A stretch of DNA of 64,000 bases, taken from NCBI GenBank assembly GCA_965263045.1, contig CBDHGK010000041.1:1302001-1366000 (forward strand), given 5' to 3'. Source of the DNA: G963664115 sp965263045 (GTDB lineage Bacteria; Acidobacteriota; Terriglobia; 20CM-2-55-15). A program made the position numbers and the translations under genes. Shown piece by piece: positions 43,476-53,483 of the stretch; position 1 is the stretch's first letter; each line of letters opens with the position of its first letter. The notes beneath the pieces are model-generated. The model did no database searches. It worked only from the letters and a program-made list of their open reading frames with translations, and had not been told where the DNA came from.

Positions 43476-45892
43476 ATGAGAAAAGCGATTGCTATTGCTG
43501 CGCTCGCGGTATTTTTTGTTCCCATCTGCTGGCCGAAGCAGCCGACACGACTGTATTCCGGCTGCGACTCTTACCCGAAAATGAAGTGCCCGCTGTCGTT
43601 CTCGAAGGTGCGAGCGCCGATGCCACGATCACTGTCCGGGTGAGTCGCGATTCGAGAGGTACCATCGAGGCGGCTACCGTCATTTTCGACGTGGATTACC
43701 TGATGCCGCAGTCGACGACATTCAGGGGGCTTCATATCCACAACGCGCCAGTTGCGACTAACGGCCCTGTTGTCATCAATAGCGGCCTTGCAGAAGCGGA
43801 TGGCGTATTCGGTACGACTGGCTCCATCACACGGACTGTCGACTACAGCAGCCTCGACACGGGGCCCCTTGCATCACTGGAGGGCTTGCTTGCTTCGCCT
43901 GAACTCTATTACGTCAACCTGCATTCGACGGATAATCGTTCCGGTGTCGTCCGCGCCCAGCTCCAGGGGAACGTGATGTCGTTCAGCCCGGCGTTACTTC
44001 CGGGAAACGAGGTGTCTCCCGTTGTCGGACTGGACGCCGATGGCGCAGCCCGAATTACAGTCCAGGTCCAAAGAGATCCGGCGGGGACGATCACATCGGG
44101 AGAGGTGACTTTCGCCATCGACTACAGGTTTCCCGGTAGCGTCACAATTACTGGCCTGCACATTCATAACGCGGCTGCCGGCAGCAACGGTCCGGTCGTG
44201 GTCAATAGCGGCGTCAACTCTTCTGGTCCGCTCGTAGACAGCGATGGCGAAGGCCGCATTTTCAGGGTGGCGACGATCGACCCGACGAACACGGTGGGGC
44301 TGGCCACGCTGAACTCGCTGTTCGCAGATCCGAGTCAGTTCTACGTCAATCTACACACCAGCGACAACCCGTCGGGCGCCATACGGGGCCAACTGGACCG
44401 GAACTCTTTGAATTTCTACACGCGTTTGACCGGCGATGAAGAAGTGCCTGTGGTGGCTGACAGTGGCTCGGCGTCCGGGCTCGTTTCGGTCACCGTAACA
44501 CGGAACGGCAGTGGCAATATTGACAGTGGCGCCGCGGTTTTTGATCTGGACTACGATTTTCCTGGGGCGATCACTCTCAGGGGTCTCCACATCCATAACG
44601 CTGCTATCGGTACAAACGGTGGCGTGCGTGTGAGCAGTGGTCTCAGTGGTTCGGCTCCCATCATCGACGAGGACGGAGTCGGAATGTTAGTGCGCGAAGT
44701 GACAATCGACGCGACTGACAGCACAGGCATCGAGGCCTTGAACGGACTGTTCGTGGCACCACAGTTGTACTACGTGAATCTACACTCGGAAGCCAACCGA
44801 TCCGGCGTTGTCCGCTCCCAGCTTGGCTACGAAACCTACAGATTCAGTTCGTCGCTCAGCCCAGCCAATGAAGTTCCGGCGGTCGCATCGGGCGCCACAG
44901 GGACCGCGTGGACGAGCGTTCTCGTCAAGCGGGATGGGAATGGTACGATTTTGTCGGGCGTGGTAAATTTTGATGTCGATTTTTCGATCGGAGGCGCCGC
45001 AACGATCTCAGGGCTTCACATCCACGAGGCGCGGGCCGGAGGGAACGGGTCCGTGGTGATCAATTCCGGTGTCAGCACTGAAGTCAGCGATACCGGAACC
45101 GGCAACGTTGCGAGAGAGGTCGCCATTCTGTCAACCGACACGGTAGCCCTCAACGCGATCGAAAGCATCGTCGACGACGCAACGGGCTTCTATGTGAACC
45201 TGCACACGACAACAAACCCGTCGGGGCTGATGCGGGCGCAACTTCTCGAATCCAACACCTTCATTTCCCAGATTGTTGGTGGTGGGAACTGGATCACGTC
45301 GGTGACCCTGACGAACCCCTCAGCGACGGAATCGGTCGAGGGTATCGCGAAGTTTTTTGATACTACGGGGTTGGCACTGCCAGAAAGCGTCATCGATCCG
45401 ACGATACCATTCTGGATCCCGCCTTCGGGTTCTGTGACCCTCAACACCCACAACCAGGGATCACTGAGCGTCGGATTCGCCCGGATCGGTTCCGATGGTC
45501 CGGTCACCTCACAGGTTGCCTATATGGTGACCGATTTCACGTCCGCAGGTGCCAACATACCCGTTACGACGATCTCGGCGACCGCGGGAGTATCGATCGG
45601 CGGTGGAACGAACACCGGCGTTGCGGTTTTGAGCCTCACGGGCGCCGACATCGTATTCACGCTACTCGACGCTAACGGCGCAGCTATCGGGACCAAACGC
45701 GAGACACTCCCCGCCCTGGGGCACCATGCGATGCTGATTGACGAACTGTTTCCGGGTCTTGGCAGCTCCGCCGCGAGCGGGACATTGAAGATCGATTCAC
45801 TGGAGGGGCCGTTCCCTTCAGGCCCGATGTCGGTGGTGATTGTGGAATTCGGGCCCGGTTCCCTGACTCCCGTCGTGGTGATCTCGAACTGA
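43476..45892 (+). CDS. Four-CHRD-domain secreted protein, one-base frameshift in signal peptide
   Basis: A strong start (GGAGGAAAAA before ATG 43476) begins a signal peptide MRKAIAIAALAVFF, but this frame ends at 43643. The mature protein is in the -1 frame and reads on to 45892. The shift is at the T6 tract (43512-43517): one extra T would give MRKAIAIAALAVFFCSHLLAEA joined to the mature sequence, about 805 residues. Four CHRD domains follow, each with LLPGNEV-like, GLHIHNA and YYVNLHS motifs, at about residues 25-150, 155-290, 295-425 and 430-575. The C-terminal 210 residues form a module shared with two downstream proteins. A sequencing error or phase variation is possible. Confidence 0.8.
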
Positions 45893-46197
45893 CGGCGGCA
45901 ACTGTTCATTCGTGGAAGAGTCGGCGAGTGCCGTCGTTCTTCAAGCACGGTTTCGCAACACAGATGTCGGGGACATGACAGGGAGCGCGCCCAGGTCCGT
46001 GGTCGTGAGGAGTGATTCCCACACCACACGCGGAGGCGCGAGCAACATGCCTGAGCATTCCTGGCAGTTCGCTTCGGATGCCTGTCGGTGCCCGCCTGCG
46101 TCTGGGGAGTCGCTGGTCCAGAGCGGGCTCTGAAGTTCAAGCTTGCGAACTGAGGCTTCACTCCCCACGTGTTCGTGTCGCCTCAGCGCATAAAATT
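45893..46197 (+). other. Intergenic region upstream of the SDR gene
   Basis: These 305 bases hold no recognised gene. An open frame on the plus strand from 46012 runs into the SDR gene, but its N-terminal part lacks dehydrogenase features. No promoter or terminator is clear. Confidence 0.4.
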
Positions 46198-46902
46198 ATG
46201 ATCTCTTTCGAGAATCAAGTAGCGATCGTGACCGGGGCGGGGCGCGGAATCGGCCGTTCGGTTGCGGTAGAACTCGGCCGTCTGGGCATGCGTGTGGCTT
46301 TGGTTTCACGCACACGTTCCGAGTTGGAGGAAACGGCCGGCACGGTCCGCGGTTCGGTGGTCCTTCCGGCCGATCTTCGAATCGAAGCGGAAGTTCGGAA
46401 CGTCGTAGAGGCGGCCAGGCGGAATCTGGGGGCTGTGGACGTTCTGGTGAATTCTGCGGGTGTTTACCACTTTGGACCCATCAACCAGGCGGTTGAGGCT
46501 GATTTCGACCGTGTCATCGATACAAACCTGAAAGGTGTCTTCTTCACCTGCCGTACTGTGCTACCGGCGATGGTGGAACGGGGACGCGGTCACATAATCA
46601 ATATTGCTTCGATCGCCGGAAAAGTCGGATCGGCAGGCCGCGCTCTCTATTGCGCTTCCAAGTTCGGCCTCGTCGGATTTACGGAGGCTCTGTCCCAGGA
46701 GGTGCGTGAAGCGGGAGTGCGTGTGTCTCTAATTTGTCCAGGATCGACGAACACCGGATTCTCGCCCAAGGAACAGGAGGGGAAGTCCAGGGAGCGCATG
46801 CTGCAGCCCGATGACGTGGCGCATGCCGTTCGCATGCTCCTGGGTCAGGAAGCGAACAGCTTCATCAGCGAGATCGTGATGCGGCCGACGAGGAAGCCGT
46901 AG
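46198..46902 (+). CDS. Short-chain dehydrogenase/reductase
   Basis: A 234-residue cytosolic oxidoreductase. It has the Rossmann cofactor motif TGAGRGIG (about 12-19), an NSAG motif (LVNSAGVYHFG), the active-site Ser in INIASIAG, YCASK (catalytic Tyr and Lys) and PGSTNTGF. Classical SDR type, cofactor NAD or NADP. The ATG at 46198 is at the start of family similarity; no obvious ribosome-binding site is seen. The gene lies between two secreted-protein genes on the same strand, and its substrate is unknown. Confidence 0.9.
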   Translation: MISFENQVAIVTGAGRGIGRSVAVELGRLGMRVALVSRTRSELEETAGTVRGSVVLPADLRIEAEVRNVVEAARRNLGAVDVLVNSAGVYHFGPINQAVEADFDRVIDTNLKGVFFTCRTVLPAMVERGRGHIINIASIAGKVGSAGRALYCASKFGLVGFTEALSQEVREAGVRVSLICPGSTNTGFSPKEQEGKSRERMLQPDDVAHAVRMLLGQEANSFISEIVMRPTRKP

Positions 46903-46952
46903 GTGGAGCATCCGCGAGCCAGGGCACTTACGAGTCGGGGACCGCTCACTTC

Positions 46953-48581
46953 GTGGTACTGGAGCATGTAGCAGATTCGGGTCCATTTGTGAAAAAATAT
47001 AGGAACATTCTCGTCGGCTGTATTGGGGGGGAACGGGTGGTTGCTGCGAATCGACTTGTTGTTCTGGTAACGGCCGGTCTCCTGGGGATCGGGGCCGTGC
47101 TGTGGGCTGTGGTGCCGATGGCCGCGATGCCACCGATGCCGCAGGCGATGAGTGCCGAACGCTTATACTCCATAGCCGATCGTGGAGGGGTTTCCCTGAT
47201 CACCAGCGGAATCGACTCGCCGGAGCCGTCGGTAACCTATACGCGCATCCAACCGACACCGGGTAGCACTACGCCTTCGGGTATCGGGATTTTCGGATTC
47301 CGGAATCCAGGGGGCGAGCTCTTAACGGAAACCGGAATTTCAGCCTCACCCCTTCTGACATCGGGGCGCGTGTTTGTAACATTCACCACCAATGTCCTCA
47401 ATACGGGTCTCGCAATCGTCAACCCGAACGACGAAGAAGTGCGAATCGATTTCTTCTTCTCGGATTCCCGCCGGGATCCGATCGATTCTGGTCATGGCTC
47501 GTTTACCATCGGTGCAAACCAGCAGACGGCCCGGTTCATATCGGAGCCGCCGTTCAACGCGGCGACGGCGACCCGCGGCGCCCTGACGTTAACGGCAACC
47601 CTGCCAGTGTCCGTGGTGGCGCTGAGACAATCGATCGCGTCGACTGGCGATTTTGTCTTCAGCAGCATGCCGGTGGCCGACCTCTCAGTGACTTCGACAG
47701 AGACTGTTTTTCTGCCTCATTTCGTTACCGGTGGACTCTGGACGTCACGATTGATCCTCGTCAATCCGACTGACGAAACCATTACTGGAAGAATTGGTTT
47801 CATCAGCCAGGGTAGTATTTTGCCGGTGTCTCCCGGTGTTACGACGCCGATACCGTTGAATGGAAGTACGCAAGCGCCGCAGGAATATTCGTTAAGTGCC
47901 CGGGGCTTCATCGAATTTGCGACGACCGACCCCAGCCCGTTCGTACAGGTGGGCTCGTTTCGCGTCGTTCCAGACGAAGGGAATATCGCTCCCATCACCC
48001 AGGTCGTTATCGCCACCCTCGACAGCAGTCTCACTACCATATCCGAGGCAACCGTGCCGCCTTCGGAAACCGGCAATGCGTTCCGGTTGTATGTGGAGAG
48101 TTCGGGTGAACTCGGCAGTGTAGGTTTTGTACAGTCCGGGATTGCGATTGTGAACATCGCGTTCGATCCGACTACAGTGACTCTGGAATTGACAGGACTG
48201 GACGGTTCGGTGATCGCGGTCACGGAAATTGTAATCCCGGCATCGGGACAACAGGCGCTTTTCCTGAATCAGGCGTTTGAGGCGACTCCCTTGCCCTCGC
48301 CTTTGAAAGGGGTCTTACGGGTGAGCTCGCCCGACACGATTGCCGTCGTCGGGATTCGTAACCGGATGAACGAGCGCATGAACATACTTTTCACAACAAC
48401 GCCAGCGACAAATGAGGGGCGTGCGTCGACCACTGCAGAAACCTTCTTTTCCCACCTGGTCGATGGCGGAGGCTGGACGACCCAGACGATACTGTTCAGT
48501 GGAATCGCCGGGCAAATGGCCGACGGCGTGATGCGTTTCTTTGGTGTCGACGGGGAACCTTTCGACATCGATCTGGAGTAG
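46953..48581 (+). CDS. Large secreted beta-rich protein with shared C-terminal-type modules
   Basis: A 542-residue protein. The start is uncertain: GTG 46953, or GTG 46989. An N-terminal hydrophobic segment (LVVLVTAGLLGIGAVLWAVV) suggests export. The remainder holds two or more copies of a beta-sandwich module, for example FVTFTTNVLNTGLAIVNPNDEEVRIDFFF, FLPHFVTGGLWTSRLILVNPTDE and FFSHLVDGGGWTTQTILFSG. The same type of module ends the CHRD protein and the protein at 48674. It lacks enzyme motifs. A structural or adhesive surface role is inferred. Confidence 0.7.
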   Translation: MVLEHVADSGPFVKKYRNILVGCIGGERVVAANRLVVLVTAGLLGIGAVLWAVVPMAAMPPMPQAMSAERLYSIADRGGVSLITSGIDSPEPSVTYTRIQPTPGSTTPSGIGIFGFRNPGGELLTETGISASPLLTSGRVFVTFTTNVLNTGLAIVNPNDEEVRIDFFFSDSRRDPIDSGHGSFTIGANQQTARFISEPPFNAATATRGALTLTATLPVSVVALRQSIASTGDFVFSSMPVADLSVTSTETVFLPHFVTGGLWTSRLILVNPTDETITGRIGFISQGSILPVSPGVTTPIPLNGSTQAPQEYSLSARGFIEFATTDPSPFVQVGSFRVVPDEGNIAPITQVVIATLDSSLTTISEATVPPSETGNAFRLYVESSGELGSVGFVQSGIAIVNIAFDPTTVTLELTGLDGSVIAVTEIVIPASGQQALFLNQAFEATPLPSPLKGVLRVSSPDTIAVVGIRNRMNERMNILFTTTPATNEGRASTTAETFFSHLVDGGGWTTQTILFSGIAGQMADGVMRFFGVDGEPFDIDLE

Positions 48582-48673
48582 AGTCTTTGGATCACGATTA
48601 CACTCGTTTTGTTTTCGGATAGGTCGCTCGATCCTTGAGATGGGTCTGTTGCCGAAATGGAGGGATCTCAAAA

Positions 48674-49936
48674 GTGTCATTGAATCGAATGTCATACTTC
48701 GCTTCGGTGCTGATGTTGGTCTGGGCAGCTTTGGTCTGGGGATTCACGAACGATCCCCCGGCGAACAGATCAGGTGTGAACGGTATCGACTGTACCGACT
48801 GTCACGGTTTTTTGCCCGCTAACACGGGCCCGGGAAACGTTGCAATCACGGGCTTACCCGCGATGTGGAGCCCGGGCACGACCTATCCGCTTCAGGTTAC
48901 TGTGACCGATTCCAACCCTCAGTTACAGCTCTTCGGATTTCAGATGACGGCAGTCGATTCTAACGGGGTACAGGCAGGTGCGTTCACACCCGGCGGTGGA
49001 ACCCAGCTCGAATTCGGACTACCCGGGGGCATCGAACACTCTTTCGCCCAGCCAGGAAGCGGGAGCGGTACGTTCTCCTTCGACTGGATATCGCCGGCCA
49101 GTAGCTCTATCGGTGACATTCGATTCAATGCCGCCGGCAACGCCGCCAACGGAAATTTCTCCTCGTCTGGCGATTTTATCTACACAAGCGAAACAACGGT
49201 CTCAGCCGCGACCGAGGTCACTGAGAACGAAGTTTTCTATTTTCCCCAGATCGCGGACGGTGGCGTGTTTACAACCACATTGTTTATTACCAATCCGGGA
49301 GCGTCGACTACGACGGCGAACATAACGGTCACGTTTAACGATTTTGCCGACGGAGATGGTAATGCGATCACTCCCGTGTTTGTCAACAGCCAGGGACAAC
49401 AGTTTTCCGGGACCATCAGTCTGCAGATTGCGGGAGGCCGGAGTCAGAGACTGGTATCCACGGCTGCGTCCGGTGCAACCGGGGTCGGATTCGCCACGGT
49501 CGCATCCGATATTCCCGTGACGGGCAGTGCGGTATTTTCGCTGTTTAACGGTCCGCCGGCGTCGTCATCCCTGGTTGCGGAGGCGGGCGTCGAACCGTCG
49601 TCGACGGGCACGGCCCAGGCCATCTTCGTGGATGAGTCCGGGTTCCGAACAGCCCTGGCCTATGCCAACCCTTCGGCGACCGAACCGGCGACCGTGACGT
49701 TCAGCCTGCTGAATGGCGAGGGGCAGGTGGTCCTGACATCCGCCCCAATCCAGCTGGCACCCTTGAATCACAGGTCGCAGTTTGTGTTTGAGTTGTTCGA
49801 GAGCTCACCGTTGGTGACCAATCACGTCGGTACATTGCAGATATCCAGCGATGTGGCTTTGACGATGATGTCGCTTCGATTCCTGGACGATTTTTCCATC
49901 TTTACGAGCGTGCCGCCCTTTACGCTTGTGCCGTAG
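48674..49936 (+). CDS. Secreted protein with haem motif, choice-of-anchor V-like domain and shared C-terminal module
   Basis: A 420-residue protein from GTG 48674, placed because GGAGGG lies 10 bases upstream. A signal peptide covers about 1-25. CTDCH at about 40-44 is a haem-attachment motif; the following segment (PGTTYPLQVTVTDSNP, FGFQMTAVDSNGVQAG, GTFSFDWISPASSSIGDIRF) matches the Reeler-like choice-of-anchor V domain, in which such a motif is common. Residues about 190-420 are the module shared with the CHRD protein (FYFPQIADGGVFTTTLFITNPG, GFRTALAYANPSATEPATVTFSLLN). Confidence 0.78.
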   Translation: MSLNRMSYFASVLMLVWAALVWGFTNDPPANRSGVNGIDCTDCHGFLPANTGPGNVAITGLPAMWSPGTTYPLQVTVTDSNPQLQLFGFQMTAVDSNGVQAGAFTPGGGTQLEFGLPGGIEHSFAQPGSGSGTFSFDWISPASSSIGDIRFNAAGNAANGNFSSSGDFIYTSETTVSAATEVTENEVFYFPQIADGGVFTTTLFITNPGASTTTANITVTFNDFADGDGNAITPVFVNSQGQQFSGTISLQIAGGRSQRLVSTAASGATGVGFATVASDIPVTGSAVFSLFNGPPASSSLVAEAGVEPSSTGTAQAIFVDESGFRTALAYANPSATEPATVTFSLLNGEGQVVLTSAPIQLAPLNHRSQFVFELFESSPLVTNHVGTLQISSDVALTMMSLRFLDDFSIFTSVPPFTLVP

Positions 49937-49959
49937 TTGCCCCCGGAAGGTCTACCGTC

Positions 49960-50841
49960 GTGAAGGTTACTCTCTGCTGCCCTTCCTGCCGGAGGCCTCT
50001 CGTTGATCTCAGCCGCTGCGAGTGTGGATTGCTTCCGCGGGCTGTGGATGGTGTGTTGGATCTCATGACTCCCGAGCAGGAGTCCCGGTACGCTGAATTC
50101 ACCGAAGCGTTCGAACGGATTCGATACGCCGAGGGCTTTGGTTCAGGGGATCTGGACCTGCCTTTTAAGGCCCGGCGCAACCGGCACATCTGGGCGGTTC
50201 GCCGCCGAACCTTTAAAAGGCTGAAGCGATGGGTTCTTGAAGCGATGCCGGAGGGGGGCCAGGCCCTGGATGCGGGTGCCGGGAACTGCTGGCTGTCGGG
50301 TCATCTCAGCCGGTGGCATTTCGACGTCGTGGCGACCGACGTTAACGGTGGTTCCCAAGATGGCCTGGCGGCCGGAGTTCATTATCTTGAGCAGGGTTGT
50401 CGCTTTGATCGGATACGTGCCCCGATGGAAGCCTTACCGTTTTCTGGGGAGACATTCGACCTCGTGGTGGCCGGCGCGTCATTCCATTACGCAGGTGACC
50501 CGGCAGAAACGCTTGAGGAATTCCACCGGATCCTCAATCCCCTAGGAGTGGTGATCATCTTCGACTCCCCGTGGTATGAGCGTGAAGCGGACGGTAGGCG
50601 AGCTCAGATGCAGAGAGCCCGTGACTACGCGCGTTGTTACGATTTGGACGAGACCCTTGCACACAGGGCCGACTGTCTGATCCGCTCCCGGTTCGAGGAT
50701 CAGATTCAGTCAGCCGGCTTTGCGTGCGAGAGAATCAACGTCTCTCCAGGACCCGGCCGGACTCTCGAGAGGCTACGGGCTCGACTGTTCGGTCAGCACG
50801 CAGCCTCTTTTCCACTGTTGGTCCTGCGGAGGCAGGATTGA
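49960..50841 (+). CDS. Class I SAM-dependent methyltransferase with N-terminal zinc ribbon
   Basis: A 293-residue protein. An N-terminal ribbon CCPSC...CECG (residues 6-22) precedes a Rossmann methyltransferase core: ALDAGAGNCWLSGHLS (SAM motif I, about 103), VVATDVNGG, MEALPFSGETFDLVVAGASFHYAGDP and the RILNPLGVVIIFDSP strand. GTG 49960 follows GGAAGG. It begins 24 bases after the previous stop and is the first gene of the cluster that runs to the end of the window. The substrate is not known; a small molecule or glycan is likely given the neighbours. Confidence 0.83.
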   Translation: MKVTLCCPSCRRPLVDLSRCECGLLPRAVDGVLDLMTPEQESRYAEFTEAFERIRYAEGFGSGDLDLPFKARRNRHIWAVRRRTFKRLKRWVLEAMPEGGQALDAGAGNCWLSGHLSRWHFDVVATDVNGGSQDGLAAGVHYLEQGCRFDRIRAPMEALPFSGETFDLVVAGASFHYAGDPAETLEEFHRILNPLGVVIIFDSPWYEREADGRRAQMQRARDYARCYDLDETLAHRADCLIRSRFEDQIQSAGFACERINVSPGPGRTLERLRARLFGQHAASFPLLVLRRQD

Positions 50842-50938
50842 GAATGTCCGGTCCTCGGGCATATCTGGCAGGACTGAGCGTCCCCTTCGTCGAACAGCAC
50901 ATTGATTCGTTTCGGCTCATCGCCATTCGCAGGTAGCC

Positions 50939-51763
50939 ATGTCTAATAGCCCTTCCACAGAGGCACGGGGGAACACCCGGGTAAGTGATGCCTTCGATCG
51001 ACACGCATTCGAATATGACGCCCGGTTTTCGGAGAAACCCCTCGCCGTAGAAATCCGGACCAGGACCTGGGGCGTACTGGATCGCCTCTTTATTTCCGGA
51101 CACCGCGTTCTAGACGTGGGTTGCGGCACAGGAGAAGATGCAATTCATCTTGCCCGACGAGGCGTCTATGTACGTGCTGTGGATATTTCAACTGTCATGC
51201 TCGAACGCCTTCGGGAAAAGGCACGGATGTTGGAACTCGATCGTTTCATCGACTGTTCGCCTGCCGACGGCCGCATTCTTGGTTACAGGGAAGGCAGGTT
51301 CGATGGAATTTATTCGAACTTTGGGGTTCTCAACTGTGTCCCCGATCTGAAGTGGCTACTCGAACTCGCCCGCAAAACCCTGAAGCCAGGCCGGCGGATG
51401 ATTCTTGTCACGATGGGGCGTTGCTATCCGCTCGAGATTGCAGCGAACCTGGCTAAAGGACGCCTGCGCCCCGCACTGAGGCGATTCCGATCACCGGCTT
51501 TCGCGATTGTTGGTGGGGTCCGGTTCCCGGTACACTACCATCGTTTTAAATTTCTGAAAGAGGCGCTGAAAAGCTGTTTCGATCTCGAGCACCGCGAGAG
51601 TCTGGGCCTTCTCGTGCCCGTACCGGGGCTTGAGCATCTGGAACGTCGTTTTCCCCGGACATTCCGTGCCCTGAAACCGATCGATTCCCGGTTGGGACGA
51701 TGGGGTCCCACTTCGGCACTGGGAGATCACGTCCTCTCGGTGTGGAGATATAGAGGTCCCTGA
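50939..51763 (+). CDS. Class I SAM-dependent methyltransferase
   Basis: A 274-residue protein with the core VLDVGCGTGEDAIHLARRGVYVRAVDIS (motif I, about residue 58), FDGIYSNFGVLNCVPDL and LKPGRRMILVTMG. The N-terminal SDAFDRHAFEYDARFSE is typical of UbiE/BioC-like methyltransferases of small molecules. Its C-terminal half is longer than usual and contains FRSPAFAIVGGVRFPVHYHRFKFLKEALKS, which suggests a substrate-binding lid. It follows the first methyltransferase by 97 bases. Confidence 0.85.
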   Translation: MSNSPSTEARGNTRVSDAFDRHAFEYDARFSEKPLAVEIRTRTWGVLDRLFISGHRVLDVGCGTGEDAIHLARRGVYVRAVDISTVMLERLREKARMLELDRFIDCSPADGRILGYREGRFDGIYSNFGVLNCVPDLKWLLELARKTLKPGRRMILVTMGRCYPLEIAANLAKGRLRPALRRFRSPAFAIVGGVRFPVHYHRFKFLKEALKSCFDLEHRESLGLLVPVPGLEHLERRFPRTFRALKPIDSRLGRWGPTSALGDHVLSVWRYRGP

Positions 51764-51766
51764 AGA

Positions 51767-52020
51767 ATGGGCGCTGGAAAACGCATTCTTCTATGTGATT
51801 CGCAGTCGGAGTCCTACGCAGTGCGTCGTACCTGGATCCGGTCGGACCTGCCGCACATGGTTTGGATGGATTCGAGGTGCAGATTCTTGACTCTACGATC
51901 AACCTCCGGACTGCGGAAATTCGGCTTGCCGTGTCGCCTCAAGCCGGTTATGTCGGGATGGCCATGTCTTCGGGACCGCCGATAGATTCCGCCTTGCGCC
52001 TTCTGCAGGCGATCCGGTAA
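51767..52020 (+). pseudogene. Remnant of a cobalamin-type radical SAM gene (N-terminal B12-binding part)
   Basis: Two frames together give an N-terminal fragment. KRILLCDSQSESYAVRRT is in the first frame from ATG 51767. After about 51829 a shifted frame continues YLDPVGPAAHGLDGFEVQILDST, then GYVGMAMSSGPPIDSALRLLQ, ending at TAA 52018-52020. The order and spacing match the B12-binding region of the intact gene at 53484 (LALLALASALEEQGYSVDVVDST, ISIVTGPMISEAIEVAM). The rest of the gene, including the radical SAM core, is missing. Confidence 0.7.
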
Positions 52021-52078
52021 CGAAACATTGAAGCAGCCAGATCAGCTATTCCGTTAAAATCAAGGCATCACTGATCGC

Positions 52079-53026
52079 ATGCAAAAGGCGTCGCTGCCGA
52101 ATTTCTTTGTAGTGGGGACAGGTAAGGCGGGAACAACATCGCTCTATCACTACCTGAGCCAACATCCGCGAATCTATATGAGCCCTATTAAGGAGCCTTG
52201 TTATTTCGCGTCGGAGATCCGTGCCGAAAACTACGACCGAACACTCCATCGTCACATACCAGGATTGTCTCGGGAGCTGCCACAGCTGACTAACGACGGC
52301 AGACGTTCAGGATGGCTGGTCTCGGAATGGGAGGACTACAGAAAGCTGTTCAAGGACGTTGGAGCCGAAACGGCAATCGGGGAGGCGTCTTCTGCCTACC
52401 TGTGGTCGGAAACGGCAGCCGGAAACATCGCTTCATGCCTTCCTGACGCGAGGATCATCATGATTCTGCGCGATCCTTCCGAGCGGGCGTTTTCGCAGTA
52501 CCTTCACCAACTGGCCGTCGGCCTGATACGCTCCACGTTCCGCGAACATCTCGAAAAGTGCATGCGCAATGATGGACGAAATTTGAGCGTCTATCACCCT
52601 CTTCTTGAAGTTGGCTTGTACCATCGGCAGGTGAAGCGGTATCTCGAACGGTTTCCGCAAGACAACATCCGAATTTTCTGGTATGAGGAAGCGTGGGGAC
52701 GTCCCGGCCGTTTGCTTGAGGACATCTTTCAGTTCCTGGCGGTGGATGCCACATTTCGCCCCGATACATCACGCAAGAACTTGGAGCGCAAGGCCCCGCG
52801 CTTCGCCGCCATAAATTACGCGGCAAAACGACTCCACATCACGCATTGGCTTAACGAAGCCACTCCCTCCAAACTGCGGCCTGTGATCATCAAACTCCTG
52901 TTTCGAAAAGGCCGTGGCGTGGCCATGGATCCGAAGGATCGCCAGTACCTCATCGACTACTACCGCGAGGACGTTACAAAGCTGGCCTCGCTGCTGGACA
53001 GAGACCTCAGTACCTGGCTGTCTTGA
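52079..53026 (+). CDS. Sulfotransferase family protein
   Basis: A 315-residue cytosolic enzyme. The PAPS-binding loop is GTGKAGTTSLY (13-23), with the 3'-phosphate motif RDPSERAFSQY (131-141). KEPCYFASEI (38-47) and a C-terminal RKNLERKAPRF contain further family-like residues. Sequence type resembles heparan/glycan sulfotransferases of bacteria. It transfers sulfate from PAPS to a hydroxyl or amino group. Next to methyltransferases and a glycan polymerase, it is probably a decorating enzyme of an extracellular polymer or lipid. Confidence 0.88.
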   Translation: MQKASLPNFFVVGTGKAGTTSLYHYLSQHPRIYMSPIKEPCYFASEIRAENYDRTLHRHIPGLSRELPQLTNDGRRSGWLVSEWEDYRKLFKDVGAETAIGEASSAYLWSETAAGNIASCLPDARIIMILRDPSERAFSQYLHQLAVGLIRSTFREHLEKCMRNDGRNLSVYHPLLEVGLYHRQVKRYLERFPQDNIRIFWYEEAWGRPGRLLEDIFQFLAVDATFRPDTSRKNLERKAPRFAAINYAAKRLHITHWLNEATPSKLRPVIIKLLFRKGRGVAMDPKDRQYLIDYYREDVTKLASLLDRDLSTWLS

Positions 53027-53483
53027 GGCGGGCTCTAAGGATGTCCCTTGGCTTACCCCATCGATTGACGATGATATTTGATGCACACTCTGTGGGTCGT
53101 GCCCGTACGGGCGCTGCCCATCGTCCGTCTTCATGAACCTGGTTGGGGCAGACCGTCGTCCTGGCTGGGTTGCGATCACGATGCGTATGGGCCGGCGATT
53201 GAGCCGTAGACGACTCAGCTGATCGCTTGGTACCACGAGAAAAGGCTTTCAAGATGGGATCGTCAGTGGGCTCGGCCTGATTGTCTTCACTATCTTCACT
53301 AATGGTCAGGTTCAGTTTGAGGCAAGTGGGCTTCCGCCTCCGTTCCTGTCGTTCCCAGATGGTTGAGGTTTCAACACTGACCGACTAGACTGAGTGTCTT
53401 GATTGGAAACAACGCCCACCATTTGTCTGGATCATTCCCGGACTGTCATTTGAGGAGACCGGCACGAACATTTGATTGAGTCG
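53027..53483 (+). other. Intergenic region upstream of the radical SAM gene
   Basis: A 457-base stretch. Open frames exist on both strands but none shows a recognised family or signal. The composition is like that of decayed coding DNA. Confidence 0.4.

Noticed and set aside
43512..43517. Programmed -1 ribosomal frameshift at T6 in the CHRD gene
   Set aside because: The tract is read GTA TTT TTT GTT, so it lacks the X-XXY-YYZ heptamer in the needed phase; the signal peptide would be translated from a short leader. A deletion or assembly error is more likely.
53027..53483. Transposase or other remnant in the spacer before the radical SAM gene
   Set aside because: Several frames have coding-like composition, but none aligns with a family I recognise; not enough to claim.
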